In this document: piece after piece, positions 16,447 to 24,266 of the stretch
Layout: every line of letters begins with the position of its first letter
Position numbering within the stretch: the first letter of the stretch is position 1
From: Bacillota bacterium
Lineage (GTDB): Bacteria; Bacillota; Clostridia; Christensenellales; Aristaeellaceae
Reading direction: 5' to 3'
Assembly: GCA_023460055.1 (NCBI GenBank)
Contig: JAEWRJ010000010.1
Location: 1-25,626 of the forward strand
DNA: 25,626 bases
Made by a program: the position numbers and the translations under genes
The notes under the pieces: generated by a model
Seen by the model: only the letters and a program-made list of their open reading frames with translations
Database searches by the model: none
Told to the model about the DNA's origin: nothing

Positions 16447-17394
16447 TCACCATAAGCTCTCGCCGGTAATCTTACGGCTGGCGAAGTTGGTTGAAACCAG
16501 AACGGCGCAGGAGATCAGGGATTCAAAGATCCCTACAGCGGATGCGAAGCCATAATCTTTCAGGTTGAAGGCCCTGCGGTATACATAAGTGGAGAACACA
16601 TCCGCCGTTTCATAGGTCATCGGGCTGTACAAAAGGAATACTTTGTCCATGCCGATGCGCATGACGTTTGAAGAACTGAGTATGAACATGGTCACGATGG
16701 TTGGGAGAATTGAAGGGAGAGTGATCTTCCAGATCATCTTAACCCTGGGGCAGCCGTCAATACGGGCCGCCTCATACAGCCCCGGGTCAACGCCGGACAG
16801 CGCGGCCAGGTAGATAATGGCACCCGAACCCATGGAAGCCCAGATGCCTGAGGCGATGTAGATCGTCCTGAAGAGGGAGGCGCTATTCATCGGATGCGTG
16901 ACAGGCAGGCCCATCAGCCCGCGTATCTGATTGAAAGTGCCTGCGGTGGACAGGAAATCTTTTGTGATGGACACGATGATGACAACTGACAGGAAGGTGG
17001 GCAGGTAACTGACCGTCTGCACGGTCCGCTTGAAGGTACTGCCGCGGACTTCGTTGAGCAGGAGGGCAAATATGACGGTGATCGGAAAGGACCACAGCAG
17101 GTTGTATAAGCCCAGCAGCAAGGTGTTTCGGAAAAGCAGCCTGAAGTCGCCGGTTGAAAAGAACTTTTCAAAGTTTGTGAATCCGACGAGGGGGCTTTTA
17201 AATACACCCAGGAAGGGGTTGAATTTCTGAAACGCTGTGACCAGGCCGAACATTGGGCCGTAGCGGAAAACCAAGTAGAACAGGATGCCCGGCGCGATCA
17301 GGATCAGCAGCTGTCTGTCCCTTTTGATTTTAAACCACAAGCTGTCCTTTGGCTTGCGCAGATCGGGTGATTTGATAGCCTTTGTAGATTCCAC
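16447..17394 (-). CDS. Carbohydrate ABC transporter permease, LplB type
   Basis: This is the first inner-membrane subunit of the importer. The 315-residue protein has a charged N-terminus, then IKRDRQLLILIAPGILFYLVFRYGPMFGLVTAFQKFNP, which is typical of LplB proteins, and about six transmembrane helices. The coupling loop is YEAARIDGCPRVKMIWKITLP (207-227). The C-terminal region FNLKDYGFASAVGIFESLI is also characteristic. Translation begins at GTG (17394-17392) with GAGG upstream. It lies 79 bases downstream of the solute-binding protein gene, separated from it by a very stable hairpin. Confidence 0.92.
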   Translation of the reverse strand: MESTKAIKSPDLRKPKDSLWFKIKRDRQLLILIAPGILFYLVFRYGPMFGLVTAFQKFNPFLGVFKSPLVGFTNFEKFFSTGDFRLLFRNTLLLGLYNLLWSFPITVIFALLLNEVRGSTFKRTVQTVSYLPTFLSVVIIVSITKDFLSTAGTFNQIRGLMGLPVTHPMNSASLFRTIYIASGIWASMGSGAIIYLAALSGVDPGLYEAARIDGCPRVKMIWKITLPSILPTIVTMFILSSSNVMRIGMDKVFLLYSPMTYETADVFSTYVYRRAFNLKDYGFASAVGIFESLISCAVLVSTNFASRKITGESLW

Positions 17395-17420
17395 CTTGTT
17401 ACCTCATCCTTTATTCTACA

Positions 17421-17452
17421 TCATTGCCGCCCGCCGAAGCGGGCGGCAATGA
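17421..17452 (-). other. Stable intercistronic hairpin between binding protein and LplB permease
   Basis: Bases 17421-17434 are the exact reverse complement of 17439-17452: a 14-bp GC-rich stem whose loop reads TTCG on the transcribed minus strand, closed by C-G. That is the extra-stable cUUCGg tetraloop. No T run follows, so it is not a standard terminator. It fits an mRNA 3'-end stabiliser that raises solute-binding protein levels over permease levels. Confidence 0.85.
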
Positions 17453-17473
17453 TGGTTGCCTCTGGCGATGTGA

Positions 17474-19015
17474 TTAGTTCTTTTCGTTATACCTGGCTTG
17501 GGCAGCGTTGAGGGTATCCAGGGCTTCCTGCAGGCGCATGCCTTCGGCAGTTTTCAGGAACACATCCCGCTGCTCGGGGCCGTAGGAAGGATCGGTCACA
17601 TACTTGGCTGAGAAAGCCTTGATTTCCTTTTCCAGCTGGGTAAAGATCTCGGTGAAGGTCTCGTTCTCGGCGTCAGTCATCACGATCATGGGATCACGCT
17701 CGTTGAACCCGACTTTATGTCCGATATCCTGCGCTTCCTGGACGTTCGGGCTGTATTGATAGTAGATGGAGCGGCGGTCCGGGCGGACATAGGCGCCCTC
17801 AATCCACATGCCGTAGAGTTCGGTCAGGCCGTCGACCGTGATGCTGGACTGATCCTCGACACCGGGGTAGTAGGGAACGCCGTTTTCATTCCAGGTGAAG
17901 GTCTCGCCTTCAATGCCGATGGTAAACAGCTCACTGCCTTCGGGGCTAAACATGTAGTCAAGCAGTTTCAGAGCCAGCTCTTCGTTGGGACCGGCTGAGA
18001 CACTGGGACCCCAGTTGTCGATCAGGGCCAGAGGATGCTGTTTACCCGAACCGATGGGGTTGGCAAACTTCAAGTTGAACTGGGGCATGGTATCCTTCAC
18101 TTGAGCGGCCAGCAGGTTCATCCGGTCAACCCAATCCCAGGCGACGAAAGAGCGGTTGGTGGTCATCTTGGCGGACCATGAATCTTGGGTATCGGTCAGG
18201 AACTCGGGATCCAACAAGGCATTATCATACATCTTCTTGAGAAGATCAAGCAAGTCGAGGTACTGGGCTGTAGCGCCGGTGAACTTCCACTGGCCGTCCG
18301 CCTCATCATAGAAGAAGGGATAACGGCCATCGCTGACGTTCCAGTATCGGGCAAGGTCACGGAAGAGGTTTTCCCCGTTCTTGGAGGAGAAGGGATAGCT
18401 GTCGGGATAAGCTTCCTTCATCTTCGCAAGCGCGTTGTAGAAGCCATCCACGTCTGTCCAGGGCTCCACGCCCAGTTCTTCCATGATATCAGCGCGATAG
18501 AGAATGCCGTGGTTGACATCCCGGTTGAGGCCGTAGATGGGCCAGCGGTAGACAGCGCCGTCTTCGGTTGCCCAGGCGAAGGTGACCCAGGAGTTATCCG
18601 GGTTATCAATGATCAGGCTCTTGAAGTTGGGCAGAACATCGACATAATCCATCAGGTTGGCGAAAGCACCGACTTTGCCGTATTCGTTGGTCTGGGCAAG
18701 CGAGATGCCGTTGATGATATCGGGAAGATCGCCGCCGGCCATGATGGTGTCAAGTTTCTCGGGGTAGCTCTTCTTGGGGTAGGAGATCATCTTGAGGTCA
18801 ATGCCGGTGCGGCGGGAGATCTCCTTGATGATAGGCAGATCGTTGAGATTTTCAACGTCAGCAGGTACCATCCAAGTCAGGGTGACGGGCTTGTCGCTCA
18901 ACGGCAGGCTGAGGCCGCCGGTGTCTCCCGTCGCCAGGGCGGGGAGCGCTGATGTCAGCACGAGTACGCCTGCCAGGACAGTGAGGAACAGGTTCTTCCA
19001 CAGGTGTCGATTCAT
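17474..19015 (-). CDS. Extracellular solute-binding protein, LplA type, without lipobox
   Basis: This is the substrate-capturing part of the importer, family 1 solute-binding protein of the LplA group. The 513-residue mature-plus-signal protein starts with a typical signal peptide (MNRHLWKNLFLTVLAGVLV... ending ALPALA). The body includes PVTLTWMVPADVENLNDLPI and TIMAGGDLPDIING, which are common in the group, with a large C-terminal lobe ending in AQARYNEKN. There is no cysteine after the signal peptide, nor anywhere in the protein, so the usual lipid anchor is absent. The start is the ATG at 19015 with GGAGGG just upstream; an upstream in-frame ATG at 19060 lacks such a site. Substrate is probably an oligosaccharide or glycoside. 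Confidence 0.93.
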   Translation of the reverse strand: MNRHLWKNLFLTVLAGVLVLTSALPALATGDTGGLSLPLSDKPVTLTWMVPADVENLNDLPIIKEISRRTGIDLKMISYPKKSYPEKLDTIMAGGDLPDIINGISLAQTNEYGKVGAFANLMDYVDVLPNFKSLIIDNPDNSWVTFAWATEDGAVYRWPIYGLNRDVNHGILYRADIMEELGVEPWTDVDGFYNALAKMKEAYPDSYPFSSKNGENLFRDLARYWNVSDGRYPFFYDEADGQWKFTGATAQYLDLLDLLKKMYDNALLDPEFLTDTQDSWSAKMTTNRSFVAWDWVDRMNLLAAQVKDTMPQFNLKFANPIGSGKQHPLALIDNWGPSVSAGPNEELALKLLDYMFSPEGSELFTIGIEGETFTWNENGVPYYPGVEDQSSITVDGLTELYGMWIEGAYVRPDRRSIYYQYSPNVQEAQDIGHKVGFNERDPMIVMTDAENETFTEIFTQLEKEIKAFSAKYVTDPSYGPEQRDVFLKTAEGMRLQEALDTLNAAQARYNEKN

Positions 19016-19090
19016 GTTTCCCTCCAAAGTTTTATTTGATCCATCCCCGCTTGAGATCACGGGATGAACGAGATCCGATCGTTACGTTGT

Positions 19091-19109
19091 AAGTAACTAT
19101 ATAGTTATA
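19091..19109. promoter_or_regulatory. Operator A, likely TetR-family site at the leftward promoter
   Basis: The core TAACTATATAGTTA (19094-19107) is a perfect 14-bp palindrome, flanked by AAG and TA. It overlaps the last base of the leftward -10 and covers its transcript start. Read on the opposite strand, operator B matches these 19 bases at all but one position. Confidence 0.75.
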
Positions 19110-19135
19110 TTAACGGCCCGCAAGTGACCTGTCAA
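19107..19135 (-). promoter_or_regulatory. Leftward promoter of the transporter operon
   Basis: On the minus strand TTGACA (19135-19130) is followed after 17 bases by TAATAT (19112-19107). The start would fall at about 19100 inside operator A, leaving a leader of about 85 bases before the binding-protein ATG. Confidence 0.75.
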
Positions 19136-19183
19136 CCCATTTTGGAAAATCTGTTATATTATTTTCCCTTTCTTCTATGATTG

Positions 19184-19212
19184 TTGACAGGTGAACAGAG
19201 ATAAGCTATATT
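19184..19212 (+). promoter_or_regulatory. Rightward promoter of the propeller-dehydrogenase-aldolase operon
   Basis: TTGACA (19184-19189) is followed after 17 bases by TATATT (19207-19212). The expected start, about 19219, is inside operator B. The leader before the ATG at 19262 is about 43 bases. Confidence 0.82.
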
Positions 19213-19230
19213 ATAACTAAATAGTTACTT
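19212..19230. promoter_or_regulatory. Operator B, likely TetR-family site at the rightward promoter
   Basis: The core TAACTAAATAGTTA (19214-19227) is palindromic except for the central two bases. Its reverse complement with flanks reads AAGTAACTATTTAGTTATA, the same as operator A except one base. The centre is exactly 120 bp from that of operator A. It immediately follows the rightward -10, so a bound repressor would block transcription. Confidence 0.75.
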
Positions 19231-19261
19231 GTTGAAACGCTGATGATAAGAAGGTGGAGCA

Positions 19262-21262
19262 ATGGCGCGCGGGCTTTCGGACAGATGTTATTCACCTCCT
19301 GAGGATACAGGCGCGCATGCGGAAGCGGCGGTCAGTACGACGGCTGTCTTTGCTTTGCGTGACGGCCGGCTTATGGCATATTCCTGCTTGAACGGCGGAA
19401 TATTCAATGCCGTGGATGCTGAAAGCAACCGCCTCTGTTTCTCGGGCCGTGTTGGATATATCAGGCAGGCCTGGGCCCACGCGGCGGCACCCGATGGGGT
19501 CATCTATATTGCCGGGCTTGATGAACATGCTCAGGGTGAACTGTGGGCTTATCGCCCCGATGATTCCTCCCTTGATTTACTCACCTCTTTGCCGCAAAAC
19601 GTTCAAGCCTGGAGCTGCGCCTGCGATGAAGCCGGCAATGCCTATATAGGAAGCTACAATGATGAAGCGGCCGCGCATATCTATAAATGGGACGCATCTG
19701 ATCATTGCCTGCGTGACCTGGGGGCTCCTGATGAGGGGAGCGCCTATGTACGCTCGCTGGCCTGTCATGAGGGGATGCTGTTCGCGGGGCTTGGAACGAA
19801 GGCAAAGGTGATGAGGGTCTGCCCCAACACGGGGAAAGCGGAGGACTTGAGCGCTGATCTGCCCCGGTTGGTTGGAAAGAAAGCAGAAGATATTGTTTTT
19901 GCCTATGATATGGCTGTGGCGGGCGGCAAGCTGTTTGTCCGGCTCGACGCGGGTCACAGCGACGCGCTGGCTGTGTGGGATATTGCCCTGGAAAAATGGT
20001 ATGAATTAGTATTAAAGGCAGAACCGCTTCAGCAAGGCGTGTATGGCTTTACGCAGCTGGGGCAGGATGATTGGTATACCTACGTGATATACCGGCATCA
20101 GTTGCACCGCGTTGATCTTCAGAGCCTTGCTGTCGAAAATCTAAGGATCAGCTTTCCGTTTCAGCTTCGGGGCGCGTACTTGAAGGGGAATAGACTGTAT
20201 ACCCTGTCGCGCCAGGCTGAGCTTGTATGCTTTGACCTGACAAAGAATCAGATAAGCCGGTGCGAAAGCGTGATGCGCTCTTCCCGCCTTCAGCTGCATC
20301 ACCTGGTCAAAGCCAACAACGGCAAGCTCTACGCGTCCACCTATCCGGGCGGGCCGGTCATGCTTGAATATGACCCTCGCGATGGAACGGCGCGCATGTT
20401 TCAGCAGGGGCAGGCCGAGAGTATGGCAGCGGGGTACGGGAACAGCCTTTATCTGGGCATTTACCCCGGCGCTTTGATCAAGCGGATGGATACGCATACC
20501 GGTGAATCAGAAACGCTGCTTAATCTGGGAAGCCTTTGCGGGCAGGATAGACCTTATGTGATGCGCTTTCATGATGGCCTGCTGCTGATTGGTACGGTGC
20601 CGCCCAATGGCCGGCTGGGGGGCGCGCTGGCGGTGTACAATACTGAAACCGGCGGATATGCTGTCTTCCCCAACCTGATCGAGGGACAGAGCATCTGCGG
20701 CCTGGCGGTCAGGGAGGGTTTGCTATACGGCTCCACCACCATCTTTGGCGGCCTGGAGGCAAAGCCAACTGCCCGGGAGCCCGTACTGTTCATCTTTGAC
20801 ATCGCTCAGGGAAAAGTTCTGCTGCAAAAACCTCTTCGCCTGCCCGGCGGCGAGCGTTTGTCAAGCCCGATTATCAGCGGCCTGTGCTTTGACAAGGCAG
20901 GGAGACTATGGGCGGCGGCTGACGGATGCCTGCTATTGGTTGATACCGGGACGCTTGACGTCAATGACTATAAGAACATCTACCCGGATGTCAAAGGGAG
21001 GGGAAAATGGCGGCCCGTCCATATTCTGCCGGATCAGGAGGGGCTGCTTTATGCGGATCTCGGCGGGCGGATCACCGTGGTGGATACCAATGATCCGCAA
21101 TATCCGCATCTTTGCCTGACGCGGGAGGGCAACGCGGATGTGATGGAGATCGCTGGCGACGAACAGGGCAGGCCATGCATATATCTGATAGAAAATCCAT
21201 CTACGTCGATCAGCCGTATCAGGATCAAACCATTGAGGGGAGAAGGGGAGGAAGACGTTTGA
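19262..21262 (+). CDS. Cytoplasmic beta-propeller protein, function unknown
   Basis: I do not recognise a named family for this 666-residue protein. It is built of repeated blades: a strand of the type YIAG/YIGSY/LFAGL (near residues 82, 128, 173) and later YASTY, YLGIY, LLIGT and LLYGS (about 355, 396, 440, 486), each followed by a strand ending in K/R-x-D-x-x-T/D-G turns (KWDASD, RVCPNTGKAEDL, EYDPRDGTA, RMDTHTGESETL, VYNTETGGYAVF). This is a multi-bladed beta-propeller of WD40/PQQ-like type. No signal peptide or transmembrane helix is seen, so it is cytoplasmic. It could be a sugar-lyase-like or other carbohydrate-active propeller, or a binding protein. It is first in the rightward operon; the stop TGA overlaps the next start. 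ATG at 19262 follows AAGGTGGAG. Confidence 0.8.
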   Translation: MARGLSDRCYSPPEDTGAHAEAAVSTTAVFALRDGRLMAYSCLNGGIFNAVDAESNRLCFSGRVGYIRQAWAHAAAPDGVIYIAGLDEHAQGELWAYRPDDSSLDLLTSLPQNVQAWSCACDEAGNAYIGSYNDEAAAHIYKWDASDHCLRDLGAPDEGSAYVRSLACHEGMLFAGLGTKAKVMRVCPNTGKAEDLSADLPRLVGKKAEDIVFAYDMAVAGGKLFVRLDAGHSDALAVWDIALEKWYELVLKAEPLQQGVYGFTQLGQDDWYTYVIYRHQLHRVDLQSLAVENLRISFPFQLRGAYLKGNRLYTLSRQAELVCFDLTKNQISRCESVMRSSRLQLHHLVKANNGKLYASTYPGGPVMLEYDPRDGTARMFQQGQAESMAAGYGNSLYLGIYPGALIKRMDTHTGESETLLNLGSLCGQDRPYVMRFHDGLLLIGTVPPNGRLGGALAVYNTETGGYAVFPNLIEGQSICGLAVREGLLYGSTTIFGGLEAKPTAREPVLFIFDIAQGKVLLQKPLRLPGGERLSSPIISGLCFDKAGRLWAAADGCLLLVDTGTLDVNDYKNIYPDVKGRGKWRPVHILPDQEGLLYADLGGRITVVDTNDPQYPHLCLTREGNADVMEIAGDEQGRPCIYLIENPSTSISRIRIKPLRGEGEEDV

Positions 21263-22269
21263 AGCGGACTGAGTGGAAGATACTGGTAGCCATGCCCGAG
21301 GGGGACGTGAGGGATTCATTTTTCACCGGGGAGGCTATAGAGGCCGCGGAAGCCCTCGGCAGTGTCAAATGGAACGGGCTCGGGCGTCACTATACGCCTG
21401 AAGAACTGCGCGACGCGCTGGAGGGGATCGATGTCTGCTTCACCGGCTGGGGCGTTCCGCGTCTTACCGGCCCTGTGCTTGAAAAGGCGAAACAGCTGAA
21501 GGTATTGGCCCATACGGGCGGATCCGTCGCCAATATTTGCTCATTGGAGCTGTATCAGGCAGGCGTGCGTGTGATCAGCGGCAACGAGATCTACGCAAAG
21601 TCGGTGGCTGAGGGGGTGATCGCCTATATGCTCTGTGCCTTGCGCAGGCTGCCGGATTATCTCGCCATGACAAGGGATCATGGGTGGCATTCCGGTACCT
21701 GGCACAATGAGGGACTGCTTGGGCAAAGCCTCGGCCTGGTCGGCTTTGGCGCAATCAGCCGCTACCTTCTCCAGATGCTCAAGCCCTTTGAAATGAGTGT
21801 AAAGGTTTATTCCCGGTATATGAGCGACGAAGAGGCCGCAGAGCTGGGGGTTCAAAAGGCTGGTCTTGAGGAGATCTTTGACACCTGCAAGATCGTCTCC
21901 ATCCACAGCGCCAATACGCCGCAGAATCATCACCTCATCAATGAGGGACTGCTCAAAAGGCTGCGGCCGGGGGCGCTGTTTGTCAACACCGCCCGCGGGA
22001 TGATCGTGGATGAAGAGGCGCTGGCGGCGGAACTGAAAACAGGGCGCTTCACGGCATTTTTGGATGTATATCAAACAGAGCCCCTCCCGGATGACAGCCC
22101 TCTTCGTTCGCTTGAAAATGCTTACCTGATGCCGCACATGGCGGGCCCGACCATTGACCAGAGGCCCGCTGTGGTCAAGGGCCTGGCGGATGATATCGCA
22201 AGCCTGATGGCGGGCGGCGGGATGGATATGGAAATATCAGAAAAACGCGCGGCTCAAATGAGCCAATAA
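21259..22269 (+). CDS. D-2-hydroxyacid dehydrogenase family protein
   Basis: This NAD(P)-dependent enzyme reduces 2-keto acids or oxidises D-2-hydroxyacids. The 336-residue protein has the family layout: an outer catalytic domain, then the nucleotide fold with GLVGFG (159-164), VNTARGMIVDEEAL with the catalytic Arg246, YQTEPLP with Glu274 and LMPHMAG with His293. All catalytic residues are present. The start is TTG 21259, because GGGGAGG (21245-21251) lies 7 bases upstream and earlier in-frame codons are inside the upstream gene. The TTG overlaps the TGA of the propeller gene (TTGA), indicating coupling. The stop is followed 9 bases later by the aldolase gene. A role in reducing a keto-acid product of the aldolase is plausible but unproven. 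Confidence 0.9.
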   Translation: MKRTEWKILVAMPEGDVRDSFFTGEAIEAAEALGSVKWNGLGRHYTPEELRDALEGIDVCFTGWGVPRLTGPVLEKAKQLKVLAHTGGSVANICSLELYQAGVRVISGNEIYAKSVAEGVIAYMLCALRRLPDYLAMTRDHGWHSGTWHNEGLLGQSLGLVGFGAISRYLLQMLKPFEMSVKVYSRYMSDEEAAELGVQKAGLEEIFDTCKIVSIHSANTPQNHHLINEGLLKRLRPGALFVNTARGMIVDEEALAAELKTGRFTAFLDVYQTEPLPDDSPLRSLENAYLMPHMAGPTIDQRPAVVKGLADDIASLMAGGGMDMEISEKRAAQMSQ

Positions 22270-22278
22270 GGGGTAAAA

Positions 22279-23325
22279 ATGAGAGAACAGGCCAGGGAGT
22301 TGTTTTTCAAAGGCGGGGTCATCCCCGCCCTGCCGCTGGTATTAAAGGACGACCGCTCCTTTGACGAGGAGGGGCAGCGGCGGCTGATCCGCTACTATAT
22401 GCATGCCGGGGCGGACGGGTTGGCTGTCGCTGTGCATACGACGCAGTTTGCCATCCGTGACAAGGAGGTCGGGCTTTTTGAGCCGCTGATCCGCATGGCA
22501 ATGGAGGAAATTACGGCGTATCAGGAAGAGAACGGCCGCACTGTCATCGCTGTCTGCGGCGTATGCGGAGAGAGAGAGCAGGCTGTCAGGGAAGCAAAGC
22601 TGGCTTGTGAAGCCGGGTACGACGCGGTATTATTGAGCCCGGGCGGTTTGGGGCATTTAAGCGAGGAGGATTTGATAGAGCGTACCCGGGCCATCGCCTC
22701 CATCCTTCCCGTGATCGCTTTTTATCTTCAGCCTTCTGTCGGCGGCCGGATGTTCAGCTTTAAATATTGGAAGGAACTGTGCGGCATATCAGGAGTAGTC
22801 GGCGTTAAAGCAGCCCCCTTCAACCGCTACGGGACGCTTGATGTCGTACGTGCCGTCAAGGAGAGCGGACGGGCCGATGAGATCGCTTTATACACAGGCA
22901 ATGATGATAATATTGTGCTGGACCTGCTGACCGGCTTTCGCTTTGATCAAAACGAGGAAGGCATCCGTTTTGCGGGCGGTCTGCTGGGCCATTGGGCTGT
23001 GTGGACAAGCAGCGTTGTCCGGATGTTCCGCGAACTGAAGAATTTGCGGGGACAGGATACGCTGTCCGCCGGTGTGCTGACGCTGGCCGCGCAGATCACG
23101 GACTGCAATGCTGCCTTTTTTGACACTGCCAATGGGTTCAAGGGGTGCATCGCAGGCATCCATGAAGTGCTCAGACGGCAGGGCTTGATGAACAATATAC
23201 TGACGCTTGACCCCGGGGAGGGAATGTCGCCCGGACAGGCGGATGAGATCGATCGCGTATACGCGGCATACCCGCAGCTGAACGACGACGCCTTTGTGAT
23301 GGAGTTCTTATCTTCACAGGGATGA
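22279..23325 (+). CDS. DapA/NanA-family class I aldolase with altered substrate motif
   Basis: Members of this TIM-barrel family form a Schiff base with pyruvate-type substrates and make or cleave C-C bonds. The 348-residue protein has the catalytic Tyr149 (PVIAFYLQPS) and the Schiff-base Lys177 (GVVGVKAAPFN), so catalysis is probably retained. The usual carboxylate-binding GTTGE/GSTGE motif is replaced by HTTQF (53-57), so it is neither a standard dihydrodipicolinate synthase nor a standard N-acetylneuraminate lyase. It is also longer than the usual 290-300 residues. It starts at ATG 22279 with AAGGGG five bases upstream. It is likely an aldolase or dehydratase for a sugar acid or keto-deoxy sugar. 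The 3' end overlaps the converging oxidoreductase gene by 12 bases. Confidence 0.85.
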   Translation: MREQARELFFKGGVIPALPLVLKDDRSFDEEGQRRLIRYYMHAGADGLAVAVHTTQFAIRDKEVGLFEPLIRMAMEEITAYQEENGRTVIAVCGVCGEREQAVREAKLACEAGYDAVLLSPGGLGHLSEEDLIERTRAIASILPVIAFYLQPSVGGRMFSFKYWKELCGISGVVGVKAAPFNRYGTLDVVRAVKESGRADEIALYTGNDDNIVLDLLTGFRFDQNEEGIRFAGGLLGHWAVWTSSVVRMFRELKNLRGQDTLSAGVLTLAAQITDCNAAFFDTANGFKGCIAGIHEVLRRQGLMNNILTLDPGEGMSPGQADEIDRVYAAYPQLNDDAFVMEFLSSQG

Positions 23326-24180
23326 TAAGGGGTTTGATATCAGCGCTCCGCCGCTTTCCATGGAGCGTATCATCGCGTTCATCAGAACCACGGGATCAAG
23401 CAGGGATTGCGCGCTTTGTGCGGGACGGCTTCCTTCTATCATATCGATAAAGGCTTTCATGCCGTTTTCGTGCAGCCGGTGCAGGCCTATACTCAAGCTG
23501 ATCGCCCTTTGAGGCGTATAGGCGGTCAGCTTCGCGTCCCAGCAGTCGATCAGATTGGCGGTAACAGAGATATCGGTCATATCAAATACGGCGACAGCCC
23601 CGCCCTTCACCATGCGGCAGGAAAGGCCGCTGATATCCCGGCCGAACACGGTGAGCAGAATATCGATGCTGTGCGGCCCATAAAAATGAAGGCCGTGATA
23701 AGGGCTGTTGATCAAAGCCTGGAAGTTGAAGGAGGCTGACAGCAGCTGATCCTCTTTCCTCAGCCGGTCGGCGAGCGCCTTGGCGCGCTTTACCGAAGGG
23801 CAATATTTCAGGTTGGATCCCCCGGCCAGGATTGCCTTGCCGCGCTTTGCGGCATGCAGCATGATGTCTGCGTCCTCCGGGCTGATGCTGAAGGGCTTGT
23901 CCACCCACACAGGGATGCCCGCTTCAAGGAACGGAAGAGCCAGCTCAGCATGGCTCGCGCCGTCACGCGCCGTGATCATGACCGCGTCCACCTCGCCCTT
24001 CATCTGTTCGGGCAGGCCGGCTTGACGAGGGATGCCGAAGCGTTCGCAAAAGGCGGCTGCGTTTTCACTGTCCTTATCCCAGGCGCTGATAAAAGAGAAC
24101 CTGTCCCTGTGTCCGGCCGCGATGGTCGCGAATGAAGCCGCGTGGCCGCTCTGTGTGCCGATCAGTCCCAGTCGATGCAT
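23314..24180 (-). CDS. Gfo/Idh/MocA-family oxidoreductase
   Basis: These NAD(P)-dependent enzymes oxidise or reduce sugars, inositols and their derivatives. The 288-residue protein begins with a nucleotide fold LGLIGTQSGHAASFA, a G-x-x-x-x-G-H type variant. It has VDKPFSISPEDADIML, where the family's EKP is DKP, and the substrate-domain segment YHGLHFYGPHSIDILL with a conserved histidine pair. It is shorter than typical members of about 340 residues. It starts at ATG 24180 with GAGAAGG upstream and has its own promoter, read leftward. The 3' end overlaps the aldolase gene by 12 bases, so the two transcripts are convergent and antisense at their ends. Confidence 0.88.
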   Translation of the reverse strand: MHRLGLIGTQSGHAASFATIAAGHRDRFSFISAWDKDSENAAAFCERFGIPRQAGLPEQMKGEVDAVMITARDGASHAELALPFLEAGIPVWVDKPFSISPEDADIMLHAAKRGKAILAGGSNLKYCPSVKRAKALADRLRKEDQLLSASFNFQALINSPYHGLHFYGPHSIDILLTVFGRDISGLSCRMVKGGAVAVFDMTDISVTANLIDCWDAKLTAYTPQRAISLSIGLHRLHENGMKAFIDMIEGSRPAQSAQSLLDPVVLMNAMIRSMESGGALISNPLSSL

Positions 24181-24209
24181 TGAATGTGCCTTCTCTCTCA
24201 GTTTTGTCT

Positions 24210-24239
24210 ATCATAGATGAGCCGCCGGGATGCTGTCAA
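24210..24239 (-). promoter_or_regulatory. Promoter of the Gfo/Idh/MocA gene
   Basis: On the minus strand TTGACA (24239-24234) is followed after 18 bases by TATGAT (24215-24210). The expected start is about 24203, about 23 bases before the ATG. No TAACTA operator sits here, so this gene may be controlled separately from the TetR divergon. Confidence 0.65.
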
Positions 24240-24266
24240 ACGCCCCCGGCAAGAAAGGAAGAAGCT

